From RGIG5681 sp034180345 (GTDB lineage: Bacteria > Bacillota_I > Bacilli_A > Erysipelotrichales > Erysipelotrichaceae): a stretch of 31,667 bases of DNA. The notes under the pieces are model-generated. The model ran no database searches and was not told the origin of the DNA. It saw nothing but the letters and a program-made list of their open reading frames with translations. The stretch spans positions 1 to 31,667 of the forward strand of contig JAXFOQ010000015.1 of the NCBI GenBank assembly GCA_034180345.1. Direction: 5' to 3'. The translations under genes were made by a program, and so were the position numbers. Below are positions 31,467 to 31,667 of this stretch, in pieces. Numbering within the stretch: position 1 is the first letter of the stretch; each line of letters begins with the position of its first letter.

Positions 31467-31667
31467 ATGTTTCGTACTTATTTATCTATCTATGAAAGCT
31501 TCTATTCTCCTGATGTTAAGGGCACTAAACATCGTAGTTTTAAAAAACTTGGTAACCTTGATACTTTAATTGCTTCTGAAATTGATGATCCTATCTCTTT
31601 TTTTAAAAAGGAAGTTGATAAATTAAATCAAGAAAGAAAATTGAATTTAACTAATTCTAAAATTAAC
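31467..31667 (+). CDS. IS1634-like transposase, N-terminal part (3' end outside window)
   Basis: The open frame from ATG at 31467 runs 67 codons to the window edge. The N-terminal pattern, a short beta-rich segment (TYLSIYESFYSPDVKGTKHR) followed by KKLGNLDTL and a DDPISFFKKEVDKLN helix, is that of IS1634/IS4-group transposases of Bacillota. The DDE core is outside the window. No ribosome site is seen and an in-frame TGA lies about 30 nt upstream, so the ATG may be used without a leader, or the first residues may be missing. The left element end cannot be fixed from this sequence. Confidence 0.7.
   Translation, partial: MFRTYLSIYESFYSPDVKGTKHRSFKKLGNLDTLIASEIDDPISFFKKEVDKLNQERKLNLTNSKIN

Noticed and set aside
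1..31667. CRISPR arrays, tRNA or rRNA genes, prophage or toxin-antitoxin modules
   Set aside because: No regularly spaced repeats, cloverleaf-like sequences, rRNA segments or typical module genes were found on either strand by reading.

Overview
The window is a low-GC bacterial chromosome segment using the standard code: TAA, TAG and TGA all end genes, and Trp is TGG. The gene content fits Bacillota, most likely Erysipelotrichia or a near relative: strong GGAGG ribosome sites, sortase and LPXTG proteins, PTS, CcpA-type cre sites, family II pyrophosphatase and a pgk-tpiA-eno operon. This placement is inference from gene content; no 16S rRNA or tRNA was seen. Transposase genes run off both ends, and each lies beside a decayed gene for a secreted protein.

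Layout. 1-1920: an IS481/IS3-like transposase (minus), its outer end, and AT-rich DNA holding gene remnants and one compact foldable element. 1921-9393: a carbohydrate locus with a PTS IIBC transporter (minus), a divergent PRD-type regulator (plus), an M29 aminopeptidase (minus), then a plus-strand operon of iron-type alcohol dehydrogenase, ribulose-phosphate-3-epimerase-like enzyme, YitT-family membrane protein and UPF0303 protein. A cre site and a 14-nt motif, repeated in front of the regulator and the dehydrogenase operon, suggest one regulon for an unidentified substrate. 9439-13192: a small membrane-linked hypothetical protein and the glycolytic operon pgk-tpiA-eno (minus). 13371-14783: a C69 dipeptidase (plus).

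14788-20557 is a tightly packed minus-strand operon: siderophore-type binding lipoprotein, two FecCD permeases, ATPase, a transglutaminase-like lipoprotein and a Sel1-repeat protein. Just upstream, in the same direction, lies a 795-residue exported protein built from duplicated modules. 23219-28761 is a surface-protein block (minus): an M14 carboxypeptidase with a wall-sorting-like tail, a class A-like sortase, and a broken LPKTG surface protein with a G8 tract and two in-frame stops. 28857-31156 holds a CBS/DRTGG family II pyrophosphatase and a YrdC-domain tRNA threonylcarbamoylation enzyme. The end carries a signal-peptide remnant whose start codon has become ATA, then the start of an IS1634-like transposase.

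The most unusual points are the coupling of an iron-type ABC transporter to a transglutaminase-like lipoprotein with an altered triad and to a Sel1 protein; the modular exported protein beside it; the sugar locus with an altered epimerase and a PRD regulator that seems to lack its usual phosphorylation residues; and several genes whose -10 box lies only 6-7 nt before the ATG, which predicts leaderless mRNAs.
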